DNA from: Enterococcus_C asini_A
GTDB lineage: Bacteria; Bacillota; Bacilli; Lactobacillales; Enterococcaceae
Assembly (NCBI RefSeq): GCF_031928785.1
Contig: NZ_JARQAL010000002.1
Length of the DNA: 64,000 nt
Reading direction: 5' to 3' (one strand)
Shown here: in pieces, positions 18,901 through 25,493 of the stretch
Layout: each line of letters starts with the position of its first letter
How positions within the stretch are numbered: the stretch's first letter is position 1
Notes under the pieces: generated by a model
Told to the model about the DNA's origin: nothing
Seen by the model: only the letters and a program-made list of their open reading frames with translations
The model's database searches: none
Position numbers and translations under genes: made by a program

Positions 18901-19336
18901 AGCTTCCGGAGAGTTACAAGACACCATGGGGATTTTGACCATTGTGGTTTGGGTCTTGATTGTTTCAGCGGGAATGCTTGCCTTTATCGTGCTTTACAAT
19001 TTGAATAATATCAATATTTCGGAACGCATTCGGGAATTGTCCACCATTAAAGTCTTAGGTTTTTATGACAATGAAGTGACCATGTACATCTATCGGGAGA
19101 ATATTTTCTTGACTGTCGTGGGGATTTTAGTGGGGCTGGTCTTAGGATATTTTGAACATCTCTACGTTTTGACCACAGTGGAATTGGATATTTTGATGTT
19201 TTCACCGGCACTTCATTGGCAAAGTTATGGTTATGCTAGTTTGATCACGCTGTTCTTTGCCATTGTGGTGGGCATTGTGATTTACTTTAAGTTAAAGAAG
19301 ATTGATATGATTGAAGCATTGAAATTAAACGAATAG
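15944..19336 (+). CDS. Large FtsX-type ABC permease with a long coiled coil
   Basis: A 1130-residue membrane protein with two FtsX/MacB-type modules. The first helix is at about residues 21-39, and helices near 594-620, 641-670 and 684-714 close the first module. Helices near 766-785, 997-1020, 1052-1073 and 1097-1117 form the second. A very Gln/Glu/Ala-rich coiled coil of about 300 residues (roughly 246-552) lies in the first external domain. The TTG at 15944 has AGGG seven bases ahead; a TTG at 15926 is the alternative. No ATP-binding partner gene is adjacent, which is unusual for this class. A role in envelope or lipid handling is only a guess. Confidence 0.85.
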   Translation: MKKKALLKTSFREIRNSPARFLSILTIIFLGVAFFVGIGATGPDMIASGHEYFHKQKLADLNVISPLGLTDKDLSLIEDTKEVATAQGQYMLDLELADSNQVIRFFGYDKKDKLNHYVVTSGHLPKKADEIALDQLAEHNKDYKLGDTFTIGSQDDLPNQLKTHTFKVVGFVNSPEYIENLTRGNTNVGGGSVDYFALVAADQFTMTVYSRILVDFKKDASDTAYSTAYEKKVATGQSALEKSLKDRPKERVTEVRNDAQEQLAEAKAQVESGQKALDDGAAQLEEAKQKLTEGKAEIANNRNLLQQKISEGQASLDQAKAELNQQAQELATQKATLETSRQQLEAAKEQSEQLQEKQAGYEKLKASLPELQKMQTSLTELSKTLTTLADASDLKQALGAGLGSVQSASSALPNEELKQMIASLTAASTKEEVLTTAEAIKQAAIETGEQITELNQQITEIETAQDQLSPENLANQEAQLQAAEAQLAAGEAAINEGRQEIASNQAALNTEKANGQAALDQAEADLAANEAFYQENVDKYQDETAKNMPKLLDAQQLLNNQTRNLAELEPEDYLYSDRNENPGYTEYKQNSDRISSLATVFPIIFFLIAALVSLTTMSRMVEEKRGEIGTFRALGYKNREIAIKFLLYAAIAGILGTVAGLALGFYLFPSIIINAYGALYNFHDFVTPWYVSYALIAIVVALVCTVGITFVTLRIDLFSTPAALLRPKAPKSGKRVWLERIQPVWSRLSFIRKVTVRNLFRYKSRMFMTIFGIAGCTSMIVTGFGLRDSIGDMVPLQFEKLWRYQAVVTFEEEISDENRQSYQASLDELAHFKKSMPVSAETLTVSGKGQTPQDVSVYLPKETEDLGNFVLFNDRKSGEVYQLGDDGIIIDEKLGALFDVSVGDEITLRSADHEDFPAKVAAIGENYTGHFAYFSPAYYEKVFQKEPTYNSEFLLFTQELTDKEEQEISNKLMKQNGIINVTFMSEASGELQDTMGILTIVVWVLIVSAGMLAFIVLYNLNNINISERIRELSTIKVLGFYDNEVTMYIYRENIFLTVVGILVGLVLGYFEHLYVLTTVELDILMFSPALHWQSYGYASLITLFFAIVVGIVIYFKLKKIDMIEALKLNE

Positions 19337-19348
19337 GAGCTGGGGAGT

Positions 19349-19480
19349 ATGTCAATGGGAGAAGCGGCTATGGTTACGGTGGTAGCCATGGGCATCGTTT
19401 TTGTGGTGCTGATTTGTTTAGCGCTAGCTTTGGAAGTGATTCACAAATTAGTAGGGAAACGGGGGAGTCATGATGGTTGA
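19349..19480 (+). CDS. Small OadG-like subunit of a sodium-translocating decarboxylase (43 aa)
   Basis: A 43-residue frame with a single strongly hydrophobic segment (VVAMGIVFVVLICLALALEV) and a short basic tail, starting at ATG 19349. GGAGCTGGGGAG precedes it. Its stop overlaps the start of the beta-subunit gene. The size, topology and position immediately before an OadB homologue match the gamma-type subunits (OadG, OadH) that anchor such complexes. It begins 12 bases after the large permease gene and is probably cotranscribed with it. Sequence similarity to gamma subunits is weak by nature, so the call rests on topology and context. Confidence 0.75.
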   Translation: MSMGEAAMVTVVAMGIVFVVLICLALALEVIHKLVGKRGSHDG

Positions 19481-20603
19481 CATTATTCGCAATATGGTAG
19501 AAACATCAGGCTTTGCTGGGTTGACTTGGCGTCATGGGGTCATGATTGTGATTGCTTTGGTGTTTTTGTATCTGGCTATTTTTAAGGAATACGAACCCTA
19601 TCTTTTGATTCCCATTTCTTTTGGAATTTTATTGGTGAATCTGCCGTTTACTGGCATTTTTGCTGGTCCCAGTGGCGGGGAGCCAGGCGGGTTATTGTAT
19701 TACTTGTATCAAGGGACGAATTTAGGGATTTATCCGCCATTGATTTTCTTGTGTTTAGGGGCCTCGACGGACTTTGGCCCATTAATCGCCAATCCTAAGA
19801 CGCTATTATTGGGTGCGGCGGCTCAGTTTGGGATTTTTGCCGCTTTCTTTGGCGCGATTGCTTTAGGCATGACGGGGCTGGAGGCTGCTGCTGTAGGGAT
19901 TATCGGGGGAGCAGACGGGCCCACGGCAATTTATCTGACTACCCGACTGGCCCCTCATCTACTCAGCGTCATTGCCATTGCGGCTTATTCGTATATGGCG
20001 TTGGTGCCGATTATTCAGCCGCCGATTATTAATGCGTTGACTACAAAAGAAGAGCGTAAAATCAAAATGAGCATGCAGCGGGCGGTAACCAAGAAAGAGC
20101 GGATTTTATTTCCGATTTTTACGACGATTTTTGTGGCTTTAGTAGTGCCTAGTGCCACGACTTTGATCGGTTGTTTGATGTTGGGTAATTTGATTAGAGA
20201 ATCCCAAGTCGTACCAAAACTTACGGAAACCTTGCAAAATGCTATGATGTATATTGTGACGATTTTACTAGGTTTAACAGTGGGAGCCAAGGCGGAAGCG
20301 GAGATTTTTCTTTCGGTGACCTCTTTAAAAATCGTAGTTATGGGGCTTTGTGCCTTTGCGATTGGCACAGCTTCTGGGGTTTTGTTTGGCAAATTGATGT
20401 GCAAACTAACTAAGGGCCAAATCAACCCGATGATCGGTGCTGCCGGCGTATCTGCGGTTCCCATGGCAGCCCGGGTGGTGCATAAAGAAGGACTGAAAAA
20501 TGATCCTTCCAACTATTTGCTAATGCACGCTATGGGCCCAAATGTAGCCGGAATTATCGGATCAGCTGTAGCCGCCGGTGTTCTGTTAGCTTATTTCCAA
20601 TAA
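19473..20603 (+). CDS. oadB: Sodium-translocating decarboxylase beta subunit (OadB/GcdB type)
   Basis: A 376-residue polytopic membrane protein with about ten helices and the family hallmark GIIGGADGPTAIY, plus IGAAGVSAVPMAARVV and HAMGPNVAGIIGSA near the end. In the complete enzyme it couples decarboxylation of a biotin-bound carboxyl group to sodium export. The ATG at 19473 is five bases behind GGGGGAG; ATG 19470 is too close. The alpha (carboxyltransferase) and biotin-carrier genes are not in the window, so this pair is an orphan or works with partners encoded elsewhere, for example a citrate or methylmalonyl system. Substrate assignment to oxaloacetate is therefore tentative. Confidence 0.9.
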   Translation: MVDIIRNMVETSGFAGLTWRHGVMIVIALVFLYLAIFKEYEPYLLIPISFGILLVNLPFTGIFAGPSGGEPGGLLYYLYQGTNLGIYPPLIFLCLGASTDFGPLIANPKTLLLGAAAQFGIFAAFFGAIALGMTGLEAAAVGIIGGADGPTAIYLTTRLAPHLLSVIAIAAYSYMALVPIIQPPIINALTTKEERKIKMSMQRAVTKKERILFPIFTTIFVALVVPSATTLIGCLMLGNLIRESQVVPKLTETLQNAMMYIVTILLGLTVGAKAEAEIFLSVTSLKIVVMGLCAFAIGTASGVLFGKLMCKLTKGQINPMIGAAGVSAVPMAARVVHKEGLKNDPSNYLLMHAMGPNVAGIIGSAVAAGVLLAYFQ

Positions 20604-20615
20604 AATAGAAATAAA

Positions 20616-20652
20616 GAAACGCTTTTAGCTACAGCTGGCTAAAAGCGTTTTT
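20616..20652 (+). terminator. Terminator of the oadGB unit
   Basis: AAACGCTTTTAGC pairs with GCTAAAAGCGTTT around an eight-base loop and is followed by further T. The near-symmetric T and A tracts could also serve the convergent minus-strand gene. Confidence 0.9.
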
Positions 20653-20699
20653 CTGTGAGTGTTGGAGAATGTGATGCCAATGTTTGTCTAGTCTACGCT

Positions 20700-21314
20700 T
20701 TAACGCTCTGGTTTATTCGGCGTATCTTTTTCTTGGTTATCAATTTTTTCTTGCACTTCTTCTAACAGTTCTTGTAATTTGGCTTCTTTGGCTTTTAAAT
20801 GGGCCAAGTCTTCGGTTAATGCTTCTTGTTTTTCTTTTTCCGGGGGGCGAATGATAAAATTCAATAAAATCGCTACTGTGGTGCCAATAAAGGTGTCAAT
20901 CACGCGCTGCAAGGCAAAGAGGATGGACTCGTCTTTATCAAGGCTAAGGGTGATTAACAGCATGGTAGCAATGGCAGAAACAATTCCTGAGTTGTTGTTG
21001 ATACCGTCAGAAAAGATGATAATTACTGCCACCAAAAAAGGGAGTAAAAAGAGCTGGACTAAAAAATTGTTATGGAAAAACTGGCTAACAAAGAAGTAAA
21101 AAATCGCAAAAAATCCTCCCAGCGTATTGCCTAAAATCCGGGAGCGACCAAAAGAGACGGAAGTAGTTAAATCTTGACGCAGTGAAAAAACCGCAGCCAA
21201 AGCGGCAATCATCGGTTCACCTCTATTTGTAATATGAAATAAAAAGATGCAAATCATAACAGCTAAGGCCGTCTTGGTGGTGCGCATACCGATTCGAAAA
21301 CGTCCAATTCTCAT
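20700..21314 (-). CDS. FUSC/ArAE-type integral membrane protein
   Basis: A 204-residue protein with an N-terminal RIGRFRIGMRTTKTALAVMICIFLF segment, about five to six helices up to residue 160, and a charged coiled-coil tail (about 165-204). This matches short aromatic-acid-exporter-like (FUSC, DUF939) proteins of Firmicutes. The motif FSLRQDLTTSVSFGRSRILGN is the usual conserved loop. The ATG at 21314 has AGAGGTGA six bases upstream; the upstream ATG at 21338 has none. It is transcribed alone, toward oadB. The physiological substrate is unknown. Confidence 0.82.
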   Translation of the reverse strand: MRIGRFRIGMRTTKTALAVMICIFLFHITNRGEPMIAALAAVFSLRQDLTTSVSFGRSRILGNTLGGFFAIFYFFVSQFFHNNFLVQLFLLPFLVAVIIIFSDGINNNSGIVSAIATMLLITLSLDKDESILFALQRVIDTFIGTTVAILLNFIIRPPEKEKQEALTEDLAHLKAKEAKLQELLEEVQEKIDNQEKDTPNKPER

Positions 21315-21470
21315 GATAATCACCTCTGATTTAATCATACGGGAAAAGTGGGGAAAAGACTACTAGAAAGCGGTTTTCTCCTATTTCCTTGCACCGGTGT
21401 AATCCTTAAGAAAAAATGAAAGTTCTTTTGTTATAGTTGGTCTTTCTCTGAGTTTATCAGTACAATAAAG

Positions 21471-22046
21471 ATGAGTTTCGTCAAGAGTAGGTCAGTAAAG
21501 GCCAAATCCATAAGAAATGAGTTGAATGAGATGCATGATGTCTACATTGAAATCCTAATTATGACGATTAAAGAGCAATATGTAAGTGAAAAGGCCTTTT
21601 ATGAAGGTGTTTTAAACTTAGATGAGGGCCAGTGGGCTGCTTGGAAAAGCGGCCAATCAAATCTAAGTGGAGAACAATCTCAAAAAATCAAAAATTTGTT
21701 CAGCGACTATGAATGGATGTTGTTGCAAAAAATTCTGCGGCAAACGATTATTTTCCCGGAAAAGCGCAATGGGGTAGTGACGGAATACCGCCAAATGAAA
21801 ACCCGGATTGCCCAAGAATGGCTTAAAGGGGAGCTGGCGACGGTTTCGGTGAAACAAGAAGACAATCATAATGCCCAATTAATCACGCTAAATGTGGTGG
21901 TGGATTATGGACAATGGGGCTTTGATGATATTTTAAGCTTCCGTTTGCCGGCCAAAATCCAACAACAAATCGAAAATGAAGAAGTGGCCTTGTTAGACTG
22001 GGTCAATGAAAATCTGGAGGAGACTTATTTAGAAGATGAACGCTAA
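21471..22046 (+). CDS. Unknown protein ahead of the wall-hydrolase genes
   Basis: A soluble acidic protein of up to 191 residues that I do not assign to a family. The middle part, SEKAFYEGVLNLDEGQWAAWKSGQSNL, resembles a short helix-turn-helix-like segment, followed by helical and beta regions. The start is uncertain: none of ATG 21471, 21531 or 21561 has a good ribosome site. A -35/-10 pair TTGGTC and TACAAT (18-base gap, -10 at 21461-21466) would place transcription near 21473, favouring the internal starts. Its end overlaps the carboxypeptidase gene by 11 bases, so the two are translationally linked. Confidence 0.7.
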   Translation: MSFVKSRSVKAKSIRNELNEMHDVYIEILIMTIKEQYVSEKAFYEGVLNLDEGQWAAWKSGQSNLSGEQSQKIKNLFSDYEWMLLQKILRQTIIFPEKRNGVVTEYRQMKTRIAQEWLKGELATVSVKQEDNHNAQLITLNVVVDYGQWGFDDILSFRLPAKIQQQIENEEVALLDWVNENLEETYLEDER

Positions 22047-22953
22047 GCTTTCCCCAAAAAAGCGACGTTATATTATTTCCACATTCTTTTTATTTGCCTG
22101 CATACCTACCTTTTGGTTCTTTTATGGCGTTTTGTTTCCTAAAAGCGATTCTGCCGCAGAAGTTTTGCCCATTAAAGAAATCAAAAATACGGGGGAAACC
22201 TTGCCGAATTTTGCCATTTCCTGGGGGGAGGACACTAGTAGTAGTGCAGTCGCGACTACTGAAACACAGGAAACTACGAAAAAAACCAGTGAGATACCGC
22301 CAGTTGATTTTCCTAAGATTGCCTCTTCTGATTGGCGGATGATTTTAGTGGGACCCGATCACCCATTGCAAAAAGAAATCGACACCAATTTGTTAACTGA
22401 AGTAGCTCCAGGAGAAAAACTGGACAAGCGGATTGTTTCAGAGTATCAAAAGATGAAAGAAGCTGCAGCCAAAGAAGGAATCACATTAAGCGAAGTTTCT
22501 GGTTACCGTTCTGTGGCTGATCAAACAGCTGTTTTTAATGAAAAATTTCAACGAATGAAAGCCCAAGGGATGACCGATGAACAGGCCAAGGCTGCTACTA
22601 TGACGGATATGACAGAACCGGGTTATTCTGAACACCATACCGGATTAGCCATGGACATTGTGGATAAAGACTGGTTAGCCACTAACCCGGCTTGGATTTT
22701 AGATGAGTCCTATGGTAAAACCAAAGGCGGTCAGTGGTTAGATGCCCACGCGCGGGAGTATGGCTTTATCATTCGCTATCCAGCTAATAAAACGAAAGTG
22801 ACTAAAATTACCTATGAACCTTGGCACCTGCGTTATGTTGGTAGCGAGGTAGCAGCATACATGCATAAAGAAAATCTTTGTTTAGAAGAGTTTGTCCAAG
22901 AAGTAAAAAAGTGGGAGGACTATGACAGTCAGACGTTATCGCAAAAAAACTAA
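22036..22953 (+). CDS. D-alanyl-D-alanine carboxypeptidase, VanY/M15B type
   Basis: A 305-residue membrane-anchored peptidase that trims the terminal D-Ala of peptidoglycan stems outside the cell. It has an N-terminal basic segment and one helix (about residues 13-32), a Thr/Ser/Glu-rich linker (about 65-85), then the zinc peptidase domain. The metal site is visible as SEHHTGLAMDI (His and Asp) and EPWHLRYVG (His), with SGYRSVADQ ahead of it. It overlaps the upstream unknown gene by 11 bases and the downstream glucosaminidase by 32 bases, so the three form one tightly coupled operon for wall processing. The general VanY-type role does not imply glycopeptide resistance. Confidence 0.93.
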   Translation: MNAKLSPKKRRYIISTFFLFACIPTFWFFYGVLFPKSDSAAEVLPIKEIKNTGETLPNFAISWGEDTSSSAVATTETQETTKKTSEIPPVDFPKIASSDWRMILVGPDHPLQKEIDTNLLTEVAPGEKLDKRIVSEYQKMKEAAAKEGITLSEVSGYRSVADQTAVFNEKFQRMKAQGMTDEQAKAATMTDMTEPGYSEHHTGLAMDIVDKDWLATNPAWILDESYGKTKGGQWLDAHAREYGFIIRYPANKTKVTKITYEPWHLRYVGSEVAAYMHKENLCLEEFVQEVKKWEDYDSQTLSQKN

Positions 22954-23533
22954 AAAAACGAACTTACCATTGGTTCTTACCGGGCTGTTGTTGATCGGAG
23001 TCGCTTTTATTTTCTCTTTGGGAACGTTAGCGAATTCTAGCAATGACCAAACTACCGGGGAGGCCAATGCCATGAGCCGCCAAGAGTTTATTGAGGCTTT
23101 AGCTCCTCATGCCAAAGAATTACAAGCTGGCTATGGGGTTTTGCCAAGTATTATCATAGGGCAAGCTTGCTTGGAGTCGAATTTTGGCCAAAGCACGTTG
23201 GCAAGCACTTATCATAATCTCTTTGGGGTGAAAGCCTATGGCAATCAAGAGAAAGTCAATTTGGAAACCCAGGAATATTTAGAAGGCCATTGGGTGACGA
23301 TTCAAGGGGACTTTCGCGTGTATCCTTCTTGGGAAGAATCGATGAACGATCACACCCAGCTCTTTTTGACCGGAGTGGACTGGGATCCTCATAAGTACGA
23401 GCCGGTTCTACAGGCAAAAACTTACCAAGAAGCAGCCCAAGCATTGCAAAAGGCAGGTTATGCGACAGATCCTACATATGCTGATAAAATAGTAGCTATG
23501 ATAGAGCAATATCAGTTACACCGTTTCGATTAA
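22922..23533 (+). CDS. GH73 glucosaminidase-type peptidoglycan hydrolase
   Basis: A 203-residue protein with a basic N terminus, one membrane-spanning or signal-anchor helix (about residues 15-37, LPLVLTGLLLIGVAFIFSLG) and a GH73 domain from about residue 50. The catalytic Glu is in IIIGQACLESNFGQS, and the conserved HNLFGVKAY and ATDPTYADKI segments are present. It should cleave N-acetylglucosaminyl bonds of peptidoglycan at the cell surface. GGGAGGAC lies immediately before the ATG at 22922. The gene overlaps the carboxypeptidase by 32 bases, an unusually long overlap. Without wall-binding repeats, it probably acts locally at the membrane. Confidence 0.92.
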   Translation: MTVRRYRKKTKKTNLPLVLTGLLLIGVAFIFSLGTLANSSNDQTTGEANAMSRQEFIEALAPHAKELQAGYGVLPSIIIGQACLESNFGQSTLASTYHNLFGVKAYGNQEKVNLETQEYLEGHWVTIQGDFRVYPSWEESMNDHTQLFLTGVDWDPHKYEPVLQAKTYQEAAQALQKAGYATDPTYADKIVAMIEQYQLHRFD

Positions 23534-23561
23534 TGCCAATAATTGTGAGGGAGTGATTGTA

Positions 23562-24245
23562 ATGAAACAAGAGACACCGGAGATTATGACGGAGCTCCGC
23601 AAAGACATTGTTCGGGTGCCAAGTGTGATCCGCGAAGCTAGTGGAATTTCAATTTTTGGAAGGCGAATTCGTTCGATAATTTTTACTACGGACATTGCCA
23701 TTATCCGCAACACAGATGCCAATGCGGTGATTGCGGTGTATCCTTTCACCCCTCATCCTGCGATTACGAAAAGCATCATTGAAGCTGCGGATATTCCTGT
23801 TTTTTCAGGGGTGGGCGGAGGATTAACCCACGGCACTCGTTCTGCGTATATTTCTATGATTGCAGAAGGGCAAGGTTCGATTGGTGTCGTTTTAAATGCG
23901 CCAACCCCTGTGGATACCGTGCAAATGGTCGTAGATGCAGTGGATATTCCTGTAGTCAGTACGGTGACTTCTACATTGACTCCTATTGAAGAAAAACTAG
24001 AGGTTGGCGTGAAAATCATTAACATTTCAGCAGGAGCTCGGACAGCAGAAACGGTAAACTTTTTCCGTTTGCGTTATCCGGATTTGCCGATTATTGCCAC
24101 CGGCGGGCCTACTGAAGCAAGTATTTTGGAGACCATCAAGGCCGGAGCCAATGCCATTACCTATACGCCGCCATCCAATGGGGAGTTATTTAAACGGAAA
24201 ATGGAACTGTATCGTAAAGAAGAACAAAAGCATAAAGATGATTAG
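23562..24245 (+). CDS. Putative TIM-barrel enzyme of unknown substrate
   Basis: A 227-residue soluble protein with repeating beta-strand/glycine motifs of a TIM barrel: AVIAVYPFTPHPAITKSI, IPVFSGVGGGLTHGTRSA, VKIINISAGARTAETVNFF and LPIIATGGPTEASILETIKAGANAITYTPPS. The late ATGGP plus AGAN motif is a phosphate-binding signature seen in KDPG aldolase and ThiE-like barrels. I recall such proteins being labelled only as hydrolases in lactic acid bacteria, so no reaction is claimed. The ATG at 23562 lies eight bases after AGGGAG; an in-frame GTG at 23553 is too close. It follows the glucosaminidase by 28 bases and may share its transcript. Confidence 0.72.
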   Translation: MKQETPEIMTELRKDIVRVPSVIREASGISIFGRRIRSIIFTTDIAIIRNTDANAVIAVYPFTPHPAITKSIIEAADIPVFSGVGGGLTHGTRSAYISMIAEGQGSIGVVLNAPTPVDTVQMVVDAVDIPVVSTVTSTLTPIEEKLEVGVKIINISAGARTAETVNFFRLRYPDLPIIATGGPTEASILETIKAGANAITYTPPSNGELFKRKMELYRKEEQKHKDD

Positions 24246-24255
24246 ATAATAAAAC

Positions 24256-24581
24256 AGGCTGTGACAATAGTTGGGTCACCGTCCTACGAACCGAACAATA
24301 CCAAACGTGAGACGCAAGCAAAAGAAGGGTATCTTCCATTAAAAATCATTGGAAGATACCCTTCTTTTCATTGCTAAAAATCTTAAACGCTGCCTAACCT
24401 TGATTTCATCAAGCTAAGGCAACGTAATTCGCTTTTTCTCTTTTCACGTATGGTAATGTTCTCTCTTCGGACTAAGACACAAAAATTGTCACGATTTTTT
24501 ATCATCCGAATCTTTTTTATCAATAAAAATTAAATGTTCGTTGTTTATCATTTAGGGAATACTTATGTCACGGTCCCTTTT
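24256..24581 (+). repeat. Dispersed imperfect-palindrome repeat, copy B
   Basis: Homologue of the element at 15371-15701, in the same orientation and again starting just after a stop codon (11 bases). Shared blocks include GGCTGTGACAA, CGAACCGAACA, ACGTGAGACG, CCTTGATTTCATCAAGCTAA and CACGTATGGTAATGTT. Its first hairpin has perfect 19-base arms (24320-24338 and 24350-24368) whose inner sequence differs completely from copy A. The second hairpin keeps its pairing through an A-T to C-G change. The element ends in TCCCTTTT and lies between convergent genes, so it probably serves as terminator. Confidence 0.85.
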
Positions 24582-24591
24582 AAGTTCACGA

Positions 24592-24879
24592 TTAAAGGAT
24601 AATCTGTTGGTCTTGTTCTTTAAAGCCGTAAATTGGCTTCACTTCGTTATGGGGCGTTTGTAAATAAAGGGACAGTCTGCGATGGGTCATTAAAATGGTC
24701 AATAAGTCTTTCATTGACAATGGGGCTGTGCGAATTTCGGAGATAAAAACCAAACCGATTTCTTGTTGCTGAATTCGGGTGATCGGCAACATACGCTGCT
24801 TGTGGTATTGGGCAATGCCTTGTAAGTTTTGCTTTTTTTGCGGTAAGGTTAAAGCGGTTAAAAGTTCGCTAGCTTTCAT
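24592..24879 (-). CDS. Unknown small protein, second gene of a pair (95 aa)
   Basis: A 95-residue soluble protein on the minus strand. The ATG at 24879 shares its A with the stop of the preceding gene and has GGAGGGAG six bases upstream, so translation is coupled. The sequence has a short helical N-terminal part (KASELLTALTLPQKKQNLQGI), then LPITRIQQQEIGLVFISE and a final HRRLSLYLQTP segment. I recognise no family. Together with its partner it forms a two-gene unit transcribed away from xpt. The 3' end abuts the palindromic repeat copy B, which may terminate transcription from both sides. Confidence 0.68.
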   Translation of the reverse strand: MKASELLTALTLPQKKQNLQGIAQYHKQRMLPITRIQQQEIGLVFISEIRTAPLSMKDLLTILMTHRRLSLYLQTPHNEVKPIYGFKEQDQQIIL

Positions 24880-25154
24880 CAATGACTCCCTCCATTGCGA
24901 CTAGGATAAGGACTTAACTCAAAGTCTACCATCAGTTGAGTTTTGCCAAAAAGTCGATAACCCCTGACTATAAACTGTCCCCGAGCATTGACGTGACCCC
25001 AGATTATGGCTTTCATGCCCGGCTTTGCTTCTGAAAAGAAGTTTAAGACGTGACGCGCAATTAAGCAATGCTCTTCTCCTAATTGAAAATAGACTAAGGG
25101 AGGATTCGTGGCAATCAGTTTGATTTTTTTGATTTGACCTTGTTTTGTTATCAT
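24879..25154 (-). CDS. Unknown small protein, first gene of a pair (91 aa)
   Basis: A 91-residue protein with alternating hydrophobic residues suggesting a small beta-barrel: IKKIKLIATNPPLVYFQLG, MKAIIWGHVNARGQFIVRGYR and LMVDFELSPYPSRN. An OB-like fold is possible but is inference. The ATG at 25154 has a full TAAGGAGGTTGG ribosome site. A strong promoter lies at 25202-25230 on the same strand. Its stop overlaps the start of the 95-residue gene. The family is not recognised, and nothing in the neighbourhood, apart from divergent purine salvage genes, points to a role. Confidence 0.7.
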   Translation of the reverse strand: MITKQGQIKKIKLIATNPPLVYFQLGEEHCLIARHVLNFFSEAKPGMKAIIWGHVNARGQFIVRGYRLFGKTQLMVDFELSPYPSRNGGSH

Positions 25155-25201
25155 GGGGCCAACCTCCTTATAAATCCAGAAAACAGACTTTTGTTATCTT
25201 T

Positions 25202-25230
25202 ATTATACAAACAAACGTTCGTGTTGTAAA
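25202..25230 (-). promoter_or_regulatory. Promoter of the unknown gene pair, with a CGAAC core in its spacer
   Basis: On the minus strand TTTACA (25230-25225) and TATAAT (25207-25202) are separated by exactly 17 bases. The spacer contains ACACGAACG, which matches the core of the PurBox-like site upstream of purC. Whether a purine regulator acts here is an inference. Confidence 0.7.
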
Positions 25231-25275
25231 GTTTCAATTAAGGAAGTAAAATCCTGAAAAAATGATGAAAATCTG

Positions 25276-25304
25276 TTGCGACTTTTCAGGGAGGGTGTTA
25301 TACT
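25276..25304 (+). promoter_or_regulatory. Promoter of xpt-pbuX
   Basis: TTGCGA (25276-25281) and TATACT (25299-25304) with a 17-base gap, placing the transcript start about 38 bases before the riboswitch. Confidence 0.75.
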
Positions 25305-25348
25305 TTCCATCATAAATACCTGCCTAATTTGCGGGAAATATTGGATAC

Positions 25349-25414
25349 TGCTTATATATCGTCGTAATTGGTCGACAGTCTCTACCCGATACCGTAAATA
25401 TCGGACTATAAGCA
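25349..25414 (+). promoter_or_regulatory. Guanine/hypoxanthine-type purine riboswitch aptamer
   Basis: The P1 arms TGCTTATA (25349-25356) and TATAAGCA (25407-25414) enclose two hairpins with the conserved purine-aptamer elements, including GTCTCTACC in the junction and ACCGTAAATATCGGACTAT in the 3' half. The specificity base before TAT is C, which predicts guanine or hypoxanthine and not adenine as ligand. It precedes xpt-pbuX, the classic target. Confidence 0.95.
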
Positions 25415-25422
25415 AAAACGTG

Positions 25423-25468
25423 CACAGACACTTTTTTGCGACCCGTAAAAAGTGAATCTGTGTTTTTT
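25423..25468 (+). terminator. Riboswitch-controlled terminator ahead of xpt
   Basis: CACAGA-c-ACTTTTT pairs with AAAAAGT-gaa-TCTGTG, followed by seven T, directly after the aptamer and 26 bases before the xpt start. Ligand binding should favour this hairpin and switch the operon off. Confidence 0.88.
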
Positions 25469-25493
25469 TATAAATAATGAAGGAGTGTCAAAA

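Noticed and set aside
20015..20512. A 165-codon minus-strand frame inside oadB
   Set aside because: Antisense to a conserved membrane protein; its hydrophobic stretches mirror those of oadB.
22036..22953. VanY-like gene as part of a vancomycin resistance cluster
   Set aside because: No VanH, ligase, VanX or sensor genes are nearby; M15B carboxypeptidases of this kind are common housekeeping enzymes.
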